Origin: CAVOHU01 sp963817885
GTDB lineage: Bacteria > Acidobacteriota > Vicinamibacteria > Vicinamibacterales > JAKQTR01
Reading direction: 5' to 3'
DNA: 64,000 nucleotides
Assembly (NCBI GenBank): GCA_963817885.1
Contig: CAWFQE010000002.1
Location: 1,302,001 to 1,366,000 of the forward strand
The notes below the pieces were generated by a model, which was not told the origin of the DNA, did not search any database, and was given only the letters and a program-made list of their open reading frames with translations. This document shows, piece after piece, positions 9,729 through 19,078 of the stretch. A program made the translations under genes and the position numbers. The number at the start of each line of letters is the position of its first letter. Position 1 is the first letter of the stretch.

Positions 9729-12044
9729 TCAGGGCTTCCTGTCGAGAGACCTCGGAATGAAGGTCGCCTCGGTATCGCCTGAGGGTTCGTCCGGAGGGTC
9801 CACCTGGACATCGCTGTCAGGCCGGTTCTTCGCGACCTGACGCCGAATCAACTCGAGCGCCTCGCTGCGCTTCCCGGTCGACATGTCGCCCTCGAGTTCT
9901 TCGAGCGCGGCGCGGACGACGTCCCGATGGTGGACATCGAGGCCGAACTCCGCGACCGCGTCGAGCCACAGTCTGTGAATCAGCTCCAGGTCTTCTGCGG
10001 TCAATGGCGGGGCATGTGGGCCGAGCTGGAAAGTCGAAAGCGTCCCGTCACGCCTGAATGCGACCAGCCTCGACCTGGAATTGGCGGCCTTATCGGTCCG
10101 CTCCCACGCTTCACCCATCATGTGCGCCATCTGCGTCGCCGAGTACTTGCCCGACTCGCCGACGACGATTTCGCTCGACTGCAGGCGCACGGCCGTCTGC
10201 GTGATGGCATCATCCACCTGACTCGACGGGACGACCAGGAGCTTCACCGGTCGCCCTTCACGCTCGGCAATCGAGACAACCCTGGTGAACAGACCCTGTT
10301 CGTAATCGTGGAACATCCGTGCGCTGTCGAAGTCACGGAACCCGGTGTCCGGTCCTTGCAGCAGGCGAACGGTCATGACGACGATGTCGCGCCGGCTGGT
10401 ATCTGGTGTGAGTCAGCACCCAGCGAAGGTGGGTCAGCGTGTTGGGATCCCGCACTGGGACGAGGACATTGCCGGGCCTGGCAGCCACCTCGGCCAGACC
10501 CACATCGGGCGATGGCAGCAACTGGAACTGATCGAGAGTGTGGTCCTTCGCGGCCCGGCGCCGTGCGGTGGCGCGCTCCGATGTGACGAAGGCCGAGTAC
10601 ACGATGAGGGTGAAGATCACGCCCGAGATCGTGGCGACTTCTTTGGTGAACAGGTTGACGACGGCAACCGAGAAAAGCGCCAGCGTGATGGCGGCCAGAC
10701 CGATCGGGAACTCGATGCCCCCGATCTTCAGGTTCATCGGCACACGCCACTCGCGAGGCCCCGGCTCGGTAAATCGCAGGACGAGCACCGCCAGCGACTT
10801 CAACGCGAAGCTCCAGATCACGCCGAACGCATACGCCTCCCCCAGAATGTAGATGTGCCCGCCACTGAGCAGGACCGTGATCAACTGCAGCGCCACGATC
10901 ATGTTGAGGAACCGGTAGGTCGTCCCGAACCGTTTGTGCGGCGCGCGGAACCACTCCGGCAGCACCCCGTCCTCTGACACTCGGCTCAACACGGCATTTG
11001 ACCCGACGATGGCCGTGTTCACGGCTCCCGCCAGAATCAGGAATCCGACGACCACCACGAAGCCCTGGAAGAGCAGGCGGAGCGTCATCGGGCCCACCAG
11101 GTTCATGGCGATGCCCGAGATGAGGTTGTCGTAGAACTGCGGCCTGGCCGAGTCAGGGATCAGCGCCACCGCGAGGAAACTGACCGACGCCGTGAAGATC
11201 AGGCTGTAGAAGAAGACGATCACGCCGGCCCTGCGGAGGTTCAGGGGCTTGGGCGATTCGATCTCGCGGTAGACCTGCGCCAGCGATTCGTACCCGCTCA
11301 TCGCGAGGAACGAGTGGCCGAATCCGATGAGAATGGCAATTCCGGTGAAGGCCGGGAATCGGGTGTTCTTCAACCACCCGAGCGCATCTTCCGAGAATGT
11401 GAAGTGGTCGAGGGTTGGCGGGGGCGGCAGATGTCCGCCGCGGCTCACGAGGGTCACAATCGACCACGCAAGCAGAATGACGATCATCACCGACGTGATC
11501 TGGATAATGCGCAGCGCATCGCTGCTCGACTCGTGGAGGCCCTGCGTGTTGCGCCGCCAGAAGTACACGATGATGCCCATCGCGAGGACGGCGGCAATCT
11601 GATCCCTGGGCAAGTCCACGAGTGACGCCGGACTCTCGCCAGTAGCTCCGACGCCAGACCCGCGATGTAGAGGCCGGCGGATACGGCGCTGATCGGACCC
11701 GTGAGAATGTAGTCGAACAGCAGCGCCGACACCGACAGCTTGGCCATGGTCCCGCCCATGGCTTCCTTCACGACCCGGTAGACGCCGCCCCGGACGAACA
11801 TCACCGAGCTTTCGATGTAGATCGCCCGCACGAACCACGAGAACGACATCACGCCGAAGATGAACCAGGGCGCGGCTTTGCCGACGGCCTGTTCGGAGAT
11901 GCCGCCCGCATAGAAGGCCGACGACCCGAGGTCGGCGAGCACGATCGCCGCGGCGCGCCAGAAGGAGATGAAGGAAAGGAAGACCGTGGTGGCCACTACG
12001 ACCTGGGTGGTCGGTGGCTTGCCTGGCGCCGTGTCAGTCGTCAT
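9729..12044 (-). CDS. APC-superfamily amino acid permease with cytoplasmic C-terminal domain (two frameshifts)
   Basis: The gene is seen as three overlapping frames: 12044 to about 11640, about 11640 to 10390, and about 10390 to 9729. Together they give an inner-membrane permease of about 770 residues with many hydrophobic segments (for example FLSFISFWRAAAIVLADLG and GYESLAQVYREIESPKPLNL). It is followed by a soluble region of about 300 residues resembling a USP-like nucleotide-binding domain. The Gly-Tyr-Glu stretch and the final helices fit the APC amino acid/polyamine family; the substrate is unknown. The breaks near 11640 and 10390 are single-base shifts within otherwise continuous homology. 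Confidence 0.83.
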
Positions 12045-12450
12045 GATCGGAGTGTCACACTGCTAATGACTCGATCGCGCGGGAGGGACTCGAAGGAACC
12101 CATCGGGCGCCCAGCCGCCTATTATCGCCTACTTCGCGGGCGCCTGAATGGGTCTTCGGGAAGATCTGGCGATGGGACGCTATTCGCGGAAGGCGGCCGC
12201 ACCCGCGACGACGGGAATCTGTACGCCGGTGCGGCGGCGCAATATGGTTTCCGACGACTCGTCGCCGACTGCGGCGCGGACGGGCAAGCGTGTCAGCCCG
12301 TCCGGTCCGCCTGATGGGGGATGAAGTCGAACGGCGCTCGCGTCGACTCGAGGGTCGTCGAGATCGAACGCAGGGCCGGGGATGGGTCCCTTCGAGTCCG
12401 CATTGGCCGCGCGGCTAGGGCGGTCCCGGTAACCTGTCCGGAATCGATCG
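12045..12450. other. Intergenic stretch, no gene recognised
   Basis: About 400 bases lie between the permease start and a possible outer-membrane protein fragment. The open frames here have no domain or composition signal, and no repeat or RNA structure was recognised. Confidence 0.5.
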
Positions 12451-12660
12451 CTAGAGCTTGATCAGGAGCGCGAACGTCACGCGGTTCTCCGAATTGCTCA
12501 GATCGGGCGCCCAGCCCGGCACGATGGACCCGGGGGCGCCGGCGTTACCGCCGGGGCGGCGTCACGCCTCCCTGGCCAGAGAAGTACGGCACCTTCGCCG
12601 CGCGGGAGGCGGATACGTCGGCTCGCCCTGGAAACGCCGCGACACCCCTCTCCCGATCGG
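12451..12660 (-). pseudogene. Possible broken C-terminus of an outer-membrane barrel protein
   Basis: Reading the minus strand in shifting frames gives VPYFSGQGGVTPP, then NAGAPGSIVPGWAPDL, and the ending ENRVTFALLIKL followed by TAG at 12451. The alternating hydrophobic final strand is typical of beta-barrel proteins. No single frame is open across it, so it is either a decayed gene or one broken by read errors. It directly follows the OmpL-like porin gene but is separated from it by that gene's stop codon. Confidence 0.35.
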
Positions 12661-12738
12661 TCAAGTGGCGAGCAGGAAGTCCGCCATGACGACGGACCTG
12701 CTGTCATGGAACACCAGAAGGCGCTTACGCCAGCCGCA

Positions 12739-13948
12739 TCATTGTGCCTTCGTGGTAAACGCGTAGATGAAGCCCACCGTCAGCGTTGGCTGGCTCTTGA
12801 CGACCCCGCTTGAATTCTTCGCGAAGAACGGTGCGTTGGAGAAGTCGCTGCGATACTCCACGCGCATCACGACGCCGTCCTTGTGCCTGAACTCGGCCGT
12901 GAGCGTCGCTTCCTTCAGCGTCTGTGGGGTCCCAGTCGTGAAGCCATCGCGATCCCGGTACCACTCCACCCGAGGCGAGAGGGCAAACCAGTCGTTCGGC
13001 TGATACCTGAGGTATCCGGCCACTCCGTGCCACATCACCCCCGTCCCTGACACCGTGTCGTGGCCGTGGTCGTAGTTGACGGCCAGACTGACCTGCTTGG
13101 AGGCGACATAGGTCACGATCGTGTCGGACACCCAGCGCCAGTTGCGGTTGTTACCGTTCTGCTCCGGACCTGACATGAAGTTCTCGATGATCGTCAGCGC
13201 TCCGGTCGGCTTGACTGTTACCGACCCGCCGATGGACTTGCCGCTGTTGTTGTCGGAAGCGTTGTTCCACCCGTTGACAACATGGCCCTGCAGCGTGACC
13301 CTGTCGTTGGGTGAATAGGTGAGTCGGGCGCCCATATGGTAGGTACGGAATGGCCAGCGTGAAGAGTAGCGATCGACCGTAGTTCCAGTTGTCCTTGGTC
13401 TCAATGACTTCGTTCCCCATCACCGTGACGAACTTGCCTAGATCGAGCTGGAGTCCGGCTCCGGTCGGCGCGAGGTAGCTGACATAGGCTTGCTCGATGT
13501 TTTGGAAGATGGCTGTCCCTCCAGGCTCCGAGCCGTGAACGAGGTTCGCGGTTGGTCCATAGTCCAGGTCGATGCGGAAGCCCCCGCGGTTGTCAGCCGT
13601 GGGTTTCTTCTCGATCGCCACTTCGGCCAGATTCAGGCTGAACGAATTGTGCGCGACCTCGAAGTTGCGAAGGCAATTGAAGATCGCGACCCCGCCCACC
13701 GTGGTGCACGGTGTCCTCGGAGTGTTGAAATTGTAGCTGTAGTACGTGTCAACGAAACCGGACACTTCTGTCCGCTGGAAGAAGTTCATCGTCGCGGAGT
13801 CCTGCTTCACCGCCGCGTCTTGAGGGGCCGGCGCCGCCCCCTGGTTGTCCTGAGCCTGCGCCGGTGCCGCGGCAACGGCGATCAGCCAGGTACTCGCCGC
13901 TGCGGCAGCCACCCGTCGACGCCAAGTACCAATTCCGCTCGTCATCAT
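12739..13948 (-). CDS. OmpL-like beta-barrel porin (BBP2 family), one frameshift
   Basis: A signal peptide (AAAAASTWLIAVAAAPAQAQ) leads into a barrel of about 390 residues. Early strands read VSGFVDTYYSYNFN and FSLNLAEVAIEKKP, and the glycine-rich strand NLVHGSEPGGTAIFQNIEQAYVS is typical of the putative beta-barrel porin-2 family. Late strands read GVAGYLRYQPNDWFALSPR. A one-base shift near 13345 separates the N-terminal frame (13948 on) from the C-terminal one (to 12739). It is divergent from the Kdp sensor kinase, with a candidate KdpE operator between them, so it may provide outer-membrane passage of potassium or other ions under potassium limitation; that role is inference. Confidence 0.8.
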
Positions 13949-14059
13949 GACGATAGTTCCTTTCACGGTACACGGGCGCGAGCGTTCTGACCGGTCGACG
14001 GACATCCGTCCGCTCGCGCGCCTCGAAGCGCTACTGGTCACAGGTTATGTGCACGGGCC

Positions 14060-14090
14060 TCAGGAAGTCCTAAGCAGGACATCAGGATTT
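14060..14090 (-). promoter_or_regulatory. Candidate KdpE operator upstream of the porin
   Basis: Read on the minus strand, CTGAT, CTTAG and CTGAG occur with 11-base periodicity (six bases between units), the spacing used by tandem OmpR/PhoB-type regulators. The 31-base element matches the one at 16377-16407 in 23 of 31 positions. It lies about 110 bases before the porin start and points towards it. Confidence 0.55.
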
Positions 14091-14162
14091 CAGGGTCCAC
14101 CGAGGTTGACCAGCCGGCTTGCGTTGAGTAGCCTCACGGTGTTGTGCGCAAGATTCATCGCG

Positions 14163-15579
14163 ATGGGCCGTGTCGCTGCCTCGATTGGCGCAGTCGCGCT
14201 CATCACCGCGCTCTATGTCGAGGTCGTCCACGTCAATCCCGACGACGGTCGCGCTCTCCTATCTGATCGCGATTCTGCTCATCGCCACCTGGTGGGGCAT
14301 CGTCGAAGCGACGACCGCATCGATCTTTGCGCGTGCTGTGCTTCAACTTCTTCTTCCTGCCTCCAGTCGGAACCCTCACGATCGCCGATCCGCAGAACTG
14401 GGTGGCGTTTGTCGCGTTCCTGGCGACCGCCATCGTCGCCAGTCAGCTCTCGGGCCGGGCGCGACAGCGGGAAATCGATGCCGCGGCGAGGCAGCGCGAT
14501 CTGGAGCGTCTGTACGCGCTCAGCCGGGCACTACTTCTCTCCGAGGGCGGCGCCTCGGTGTCCGGAGCGATTGCGCGTCATATCGCCGACACGTTCGAGC
14601 TGCAGGCCGTCGGTCTCTACGATCAGCGCGCCGACACCGTCTCGTGGGCCGGCTCGATGGAGGTGCCGGCTCTCGAGACGAAGCTTCGTGACGTCGCCAG
14701 GCGCGCAACCTCGCTGCGTGACCCGGCCGGACTGGTCGTCATTGCGATTCAGCTCGGCGGAGCGCCGATTGGCAGCCTTGCGATCATGGATGTCGGGCTG
14801 AGCGATACGGTGCTGCACTCGATCGCGAACCTGGCCGCCATCGGCCTCGAGCGGGCGCGTTCACAGGAAGCCACGGCGCGTGCCGAGGCGGCGCAGCAGA
14901 GCAGCGAGCTGCGGGCGACCGTGCTGGACGCTCTGGCACACGAGTTCAAGACGCCTCTCACGTCGATGAAGGCTGCGGCGAGCGATCTGCTGGCGAGCGC
15001 GTCCACCAGCGCCCGCGATCGCGAGCTGGTGGCCATCATCGACGAAGACCTGGATCGGTTCCAGGCGCTGGTGACCGATGCGGTTCAGATGCTGCGAATC
15101 GATGCCGGCAACTTCACCGTCCATCTCGATCGCCACAATCTCGCCGATGTCGTCGCCACGACGTTGCGGAGGTTCGAGAGGCGTCTCGACGGTCACCAGC
15201 TCGTCAAGCAGGTTCCCGAGGACCTGACGGTCGACGCCGATCGCGAGCTGCTCGGACTGGCGCTTCGACAGTTGCTCGACAACGCGCTGAAATACTCGCC
15301 CGCCGACGTCGACCATCGAGATTCAGGCGCAGGGGCAACGGGGCCGTGGAGATCATCGTTCGCAATTCCGGTTCGACCATTCCGGAACGCGAGCAGGCGC
15401 GGGTCGTCGAGCGCTTCTATCGGGGCGCGCAGGCCCGCCACATTCCGGGAACCGGGATGGGCCTCGCCATTGTCCAGCAGATCGCGCGGGCGCACGGCGG
15501 GACGCTGACGATTTCGAGCTCGCCTGAGGCAGGAACCGCCTTCACGCTGTCGCTTCCGCGCGGAGGACCGGCGTCGTGA
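14163..15579 (+). CDS. KdpD-type sensor histidine kinase lacking the N-terminal KdpD domain (three frameshifts)
   Basis: In order: DUF4118 four-helix membrane domain (VALSYLIAILLIATWWG, then FNFFFLPPVGTLTIADPQNW, the KdpD hallmark), a GAF-like domain, HisKA with HEFKTPL, and HATPase_c with QLLDNALKYSP and GTGMGLAIVQQIA. It is the membrane kinase half of KdpD, sensing potassium or turgor and phosphorylating the adjacent KdpE. The usual N-terminal KdpD/USP region is absent and is encoded separately at 22093-24296. Frame changes lie near 14240, 14325 and 15310. The start is uncertain; TTG around 14107 would add a short leader. Its TGA overlaps the GTG of the next gene. Confidence 0.82.
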
Positions 15580-16277
15580 GCGCCGGCCGGATCCTCGTCG
15601 TCGACGATGACCCGCAGATTCGGCGGGTCATGCGCGTCACGCTGACGGGCCAGGGCTACGAGGTGGACGACGTCAAGAGCGGCGAGGCTGCGCTGGAGAA
15701 GCTCCGCGACGAGCGGTTCGATCTCGTCCTGCTCGACATGAACATGCCCGGCATGGGCGGACTCGAGACGTGCCGGGCGATTCGCGCGCAGTCCGAGATC
15801 GCCATCATCATGCTGACGGTTCGAGACAGCGAATCCGACAAGGTCGAGGCGCTTGACGCCGGCGCGGATGACTACGTGACGAAGCCCTACAACACCGCCC
15901 GAACTGCTGGCGCGGATCCGGGCCGGCCTGCGGCGGACGCCGTGGACGCACGGGCCGAGCGGACGCCTGACGCTGGGCTCGGTCGAGGTGGACTTCGACA
16001 CCCGCCACGTGATCGCCCGCGGCCGCAACGTGCGTCTCACGCCCAAGGAGTTCGAGCTTCTTCGATACTTCGTCGGCGCACGCGAACAAGGTGCTCCCGC
16101 ATCGTGAACTGCTGCAGGCGGTCTGGGGTCCCGACTACGGCGATCAGGTCGACTACCTCCGCGTCTTCGTGAACCAGCTGCGAAAGAAGATCGAGGCGAA
16201 GCCCTCCAGCCCGACGCTATCTCCTGACCGAACCGTGGGTCGGCTACCGCCTGTATCTCCCGCCCGAGACGCGCTGA
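15576..16277 (+). CDS. kdpE: KdpE-like OmpR-family response regulator (three frameshifts)
   Basis: The receiver domain has the acidic pair in VVDDDPQIRR, phospho-acceptor Asp in LLDMNMPGMGG, and Lys in YVTKPY. A winged-helix DNA-binding domain follows (LTPKEFELLRYF, HRELLQAVWG, VNQLRKKIEAKP, WVGYRLYLPPE). It is phosphorylated by the kinase whose gene it overlaps by four bases (GTGA) and should activate kdpFABC. Frame breaks near 15890, 16075 and 16215 sit at conserved family positions, and the terminal segment is recovered in the third frame up to the TGA at 16275-16277. The location between kinase and kdp genes supports KdpE rather than a generic OmpR regulator. Confidence 0.85.
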
Positions 16278-16376
16278 GCGGAAGTGAAGGCGAGCCACAG
16301 CCCGCCAGCCTTGCTCTCCCGACGACCAGGAACGATCGCGCAAAGGCGTGAGGCCGGCGTTGGTCGGCTGACGGGA

Positions 16377-16407
16377 AAATCCTAATAGCGCGCTAATGAC
16401 TTCCTAA
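16377..16407 (+). promoter_or_regulatory. Candidate KdpE operator and promoter of the kdp operon
   Basis: CTAAT, CTAAT and CTAAG recur every 11 bases, with a TAGCGCGCTA palindrome at the centre. The element lies 40 bases before the first gene of the kdpF-kdpC operon and matches the element upstream of the porin. Tandem 11-base half-sites are characteristic of OmpR/KdpE regulators. Confidence 0.58.
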
Positions 16408-16446
16408 GGTCCCGCCTCCTACAGTGGGACTGCTGGTGAGGTAGTC

Positions 16447-17071
16447 ATGAGCCACGTCATCCACCTCGCGCCGGCCGTCGTGGCACCGGCGCCGGTCCCG
16501 TTCCCGAGCCGCGCGGGACAGCCATCCGCACTGACGCGGTCTACGTCGTCTACACGTCGATCGACGACACGCTCGCGGCGGTACGAGTGGCGGGCGACTT
16601 CGCGAAGGCGTTGGGCGTTCCGGTCACGCTCATTCACTTCCGGACGGTTCGCCTACGCGGTGCCGATGGACGCGCCCGGTGGGATTGTCACCGGTCGAAA
16701 CCGACGCGTTCATCAAGCGCCTTCGGGCGGAGGGTCTCGACATCCGCGTCCGTGTGTACCTGTGCCGCGACGAGCGTCGGGCGATTCCGATGGCGTTCAC
16801 GCCGCATTCACTGATCGTGGTCGCCGGCCGGCGCAGTTGGTGGCCGACCGAGTCGGAACGGTGGCGTCGGACGCTCGAAGCCGCCGGCCATTTCGTGGTG
16901 TTCGTCGACACGGCAAGTCACAGCGCCTGGCTCCCGCACGGGGAGCCGGTCTTCCAAACGCGACAGCCGTCAGGCGGGGCCCTCACGAGCCCTCGACCCT
17001 TCAGGTGGTTCTGCGTCGCCTCGAACCAGTCGGCGGACAGTCGACCGGCGGTAGGGGGCGACGCGATGTGA
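16447..17071 (+). CDS. USP-like small cytoplasmic protein of the kdp operon (frameshifted)
   Basis: First gene after the candidate operator. Joining frames gives a beta-alpha protein: YVVYTSIDDTLAAVRVAGDF, then AKALGVPVTLIHFRTVR, then DAFIKRLRAEGLDIRVRVYLCRD and SLIVVAGRRSWWP. This resembles a universal-stress-protein fold and the USP region of KdpD, but there is no clear ATP-binding GxxG signature. At least two single-base shifts occur (near 16540 and 16640), and the true stop may be earlier than 17071. A role in potassium response is inferred from position only. Confidence 0.55.
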
Positions 17072-17086
17072 ACGAGGAGAGATCCC

Positions 17087-17170
17087 ATGCTTGACCTGTT
17101 CTACCTCGCGATCGGAGTGCTCGGGATTCTCGCGCTCTGGGCCATCACGAAGGCCTGCGACCGGGTGTAG
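17087..17170 (+). CDS. 27-residue single-helix membrane protein before KdpF
   Basis: MLDLFYLAIGVLGILALWAI is the start of a one-helix protein ending in KACDRV. A GAGGAGAG ribosome site lies just upstream of the ATG. Small proteins of this kind often precede kdpF in bacterial kdp operons, where they are usually unannotated. It may be a second KdpF-like stabilising subunit of the inner-membrane Kdp complex; this is inference. Confidence 0.65.
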   Translation: MLDLFYLAIGVLGILALWAITKACDRV

Positions 17171-17180
17171 GAGACCGACC

Positions 17181-17267
17181 ATGTTCGATTACATCGTTTC
17201 CGGCATCGTGGCGGTGTTTCTGCTCGTGTACCTCGGGTGGGCGATGTTCAAGCCCGAGAAGTTCTGA
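17181..17267 (+). CDS. kdpF: KdpF subunit of the potassium-transporting ATPase
   Basis: This 28-residue single-helix protein (MFDYIVSGIVAVFLLVYLGW, ending AMFKPEKF) has the typical KdpF pattern of one hydrophobic helix and a short positively charged end with KPEKF. KdpF stabilises the KdpABC complex in the inner membrane. It starts ten bases after the preceding small gene and ends eight bases before kdpA, so all are translated from one message. Confidence 0.85.
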   Translation: MFDYIVSGIVAVFLLVYLGWAMFKPEKF

Positions 17268-17275
17268 GGCCTGCG

Positions 17276-19075
17276 ATGACTAGCATTGGCATTCTGCAGA
17301 TTCTCGTGTTCTTCGGCCTGATCCTGCTCGTCACGAAGCCGGTCGGGCTGTTCATGTCGCGGCTCTTCCAGGGCGAGCGCACGTTCCTGCATCCGGTGCT
17401 CCGGCCGGTCGAGGGGCTCGTCTACAGGCTGTGCGGCGTGAAGAGGATCAGGAACAACGGTGGACGCAATACACCGCGTCGCTCCTGGCGTTCAGCCTCT
17501 TCGCCTTTCTGTTCCCGTACGTGCTCATGCGGCTCCAGGGTCTCCTGCCGCTCAATCCTCAGGGATTCGGCGCGAGCCAGGTGAGCCCCGACCAGTCGTT
17601 CAACACGGCCATGAGCTTCATGACGAACACGAACTGGCAGTGGTACAGCGGCGAATCGACGATGAGCTATCTCGTCCAGATGGCCGCGCTGGCCGTCCAG
17701 AACTTCGTGTCCGCGGCGGCCGGCATCGCGGTGGCGATTGCGCTGATCCGCGGCTTCGCCCGACACGAGACCGACAAGATCGGGAACTTCTGGGTCGACC
17801 TGACCCGCGGCACGCTGTACGTCCTGATTCCCATCTCGGTCGTGGCGGCGCTGGTGTTCTGCTCGCAAGGGCGCGATTCAGAACTTCCATCCCTACACGG
17901 TCGCCAAGACGGTCGAAGGCGCGACGCAGACGATCGCGCAGGGTCCGGTCGCGTCGCAGGAAGCCATCAAGCAGCTCGGCACGAACGGCGGCGGCTTCTT
18001 CAACGCCAACTCGTCCCACCCCTTCGAGAGCCCGACCGGCTTCACGAACCTCGTGCAGATCTTGCTGATCTTCGTCCTGGGCGCCGGCCTCACCTACACG
18101 TTCGGCCACATGGTCAAGGACACCCGACAAGGGTGGGCGCTCTTCTGGGCCATGGCGGTGATGTTCCTGATCGGCGTGTTCGTCGCGTATCCGGCGGAAC
18201 AGGCGGGCAATCCGATCCTGGCGAAGCTGGGCGTGGAAAGCGGCGCGACCGCCACGCAGTCGGGCGGGAACATGGAGGGCAAGGAAACGCGATTCGGGAT
18301 CGCGGCGTCGGCGCTGTTCGCCACGGTCACGACCGACGCCAGCTGCGGCGCCGTCAACAGCATGCACGACAGCTACACGCCGCTCGGCGGGCTGGTGCCG
18401 ATGTTCAACATGCAGACCGATGAGGTGATCTTCGGCGGCGTCGGAGCGGGCCTCTACGGCATGCTGCTCTACGCCATCGTCGGCGTGTTCATCGCCGGAC
18501 TGATGGTCGGCCGAACGCCCGAGTACATCGGCAAGAAGATCCAGCAGAAGGAAGTCAAGATGGCGCTCTTCGCCATCCTCGCCACGTCGTTCCTGATTCT
18601 CGTGTTCTCCGGCATCAGCATCGTCGCGCCGTTCGGCAAGGGCGGCTACTGGAATCCCCCGGGACCCGGCATCGCGAATCTGAACAACGCCGGGCCGCAC
18701 GGCTTGAGCGAGATGCTGTACGCCTATACGAGCGCGTCAGAGAACAACGGCAGCGCGTTTGCGGGCATCACGGTCAACACGCCCTGGTACGACCTGACGC
18801 TCGGTCTCGCGATGCTGTTCGGGCGATTTCTCTTCATGATTCCCGCACTGGCGATTGCGGGCAGCCTCGCCAGCAAGAAGGTCGTTCCGACGTCCGCCGG
18901 CACGTTGCCCACGCACGGTCCGCTCTTCGTCGGCCTGCTCGTGGCGACGGTCATCGTGGTGGGCGCGCTGACGTTCTTCCCGGCGTTGTCGCTCGGTCCG
19001 ATTGTCGAGCATTTCCTCATGCACGAGGGCAGGCTGTTCTCGACGATGTTCGTGTCGTTCCCGGCCTGGAGTTAA
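17276..19075 (+). CDS. kdpA: KdpA, potassium-binding subunit of the Kdp ATPase (two frameshifts)
   Basis: KdpA forms the potassium channel-like path of the high-affinity P-type ATPase. The N-terminus (LQILVFFGLILLVTKPVGLF, FLHPVLRPVEGLVYRL) is followed in the next frame by FAFLFPYVLMRLQGLLPLNP and the selectivity-loop region FNTAMSFMTNTNWQWYSGE. A third frame gives GTNGGGFFNANSSHPFESP and DASCGAVNSMHDSYTPLGG, both signature loops. Breaks lie near 17450 and 17870. The C-terminal part from about 17870 to the TAA at 19073-19075 is intact. Full length is close to the usual 560-600 residues. Confidence 0.9.
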
Positions 19076-19078
19076 GTG

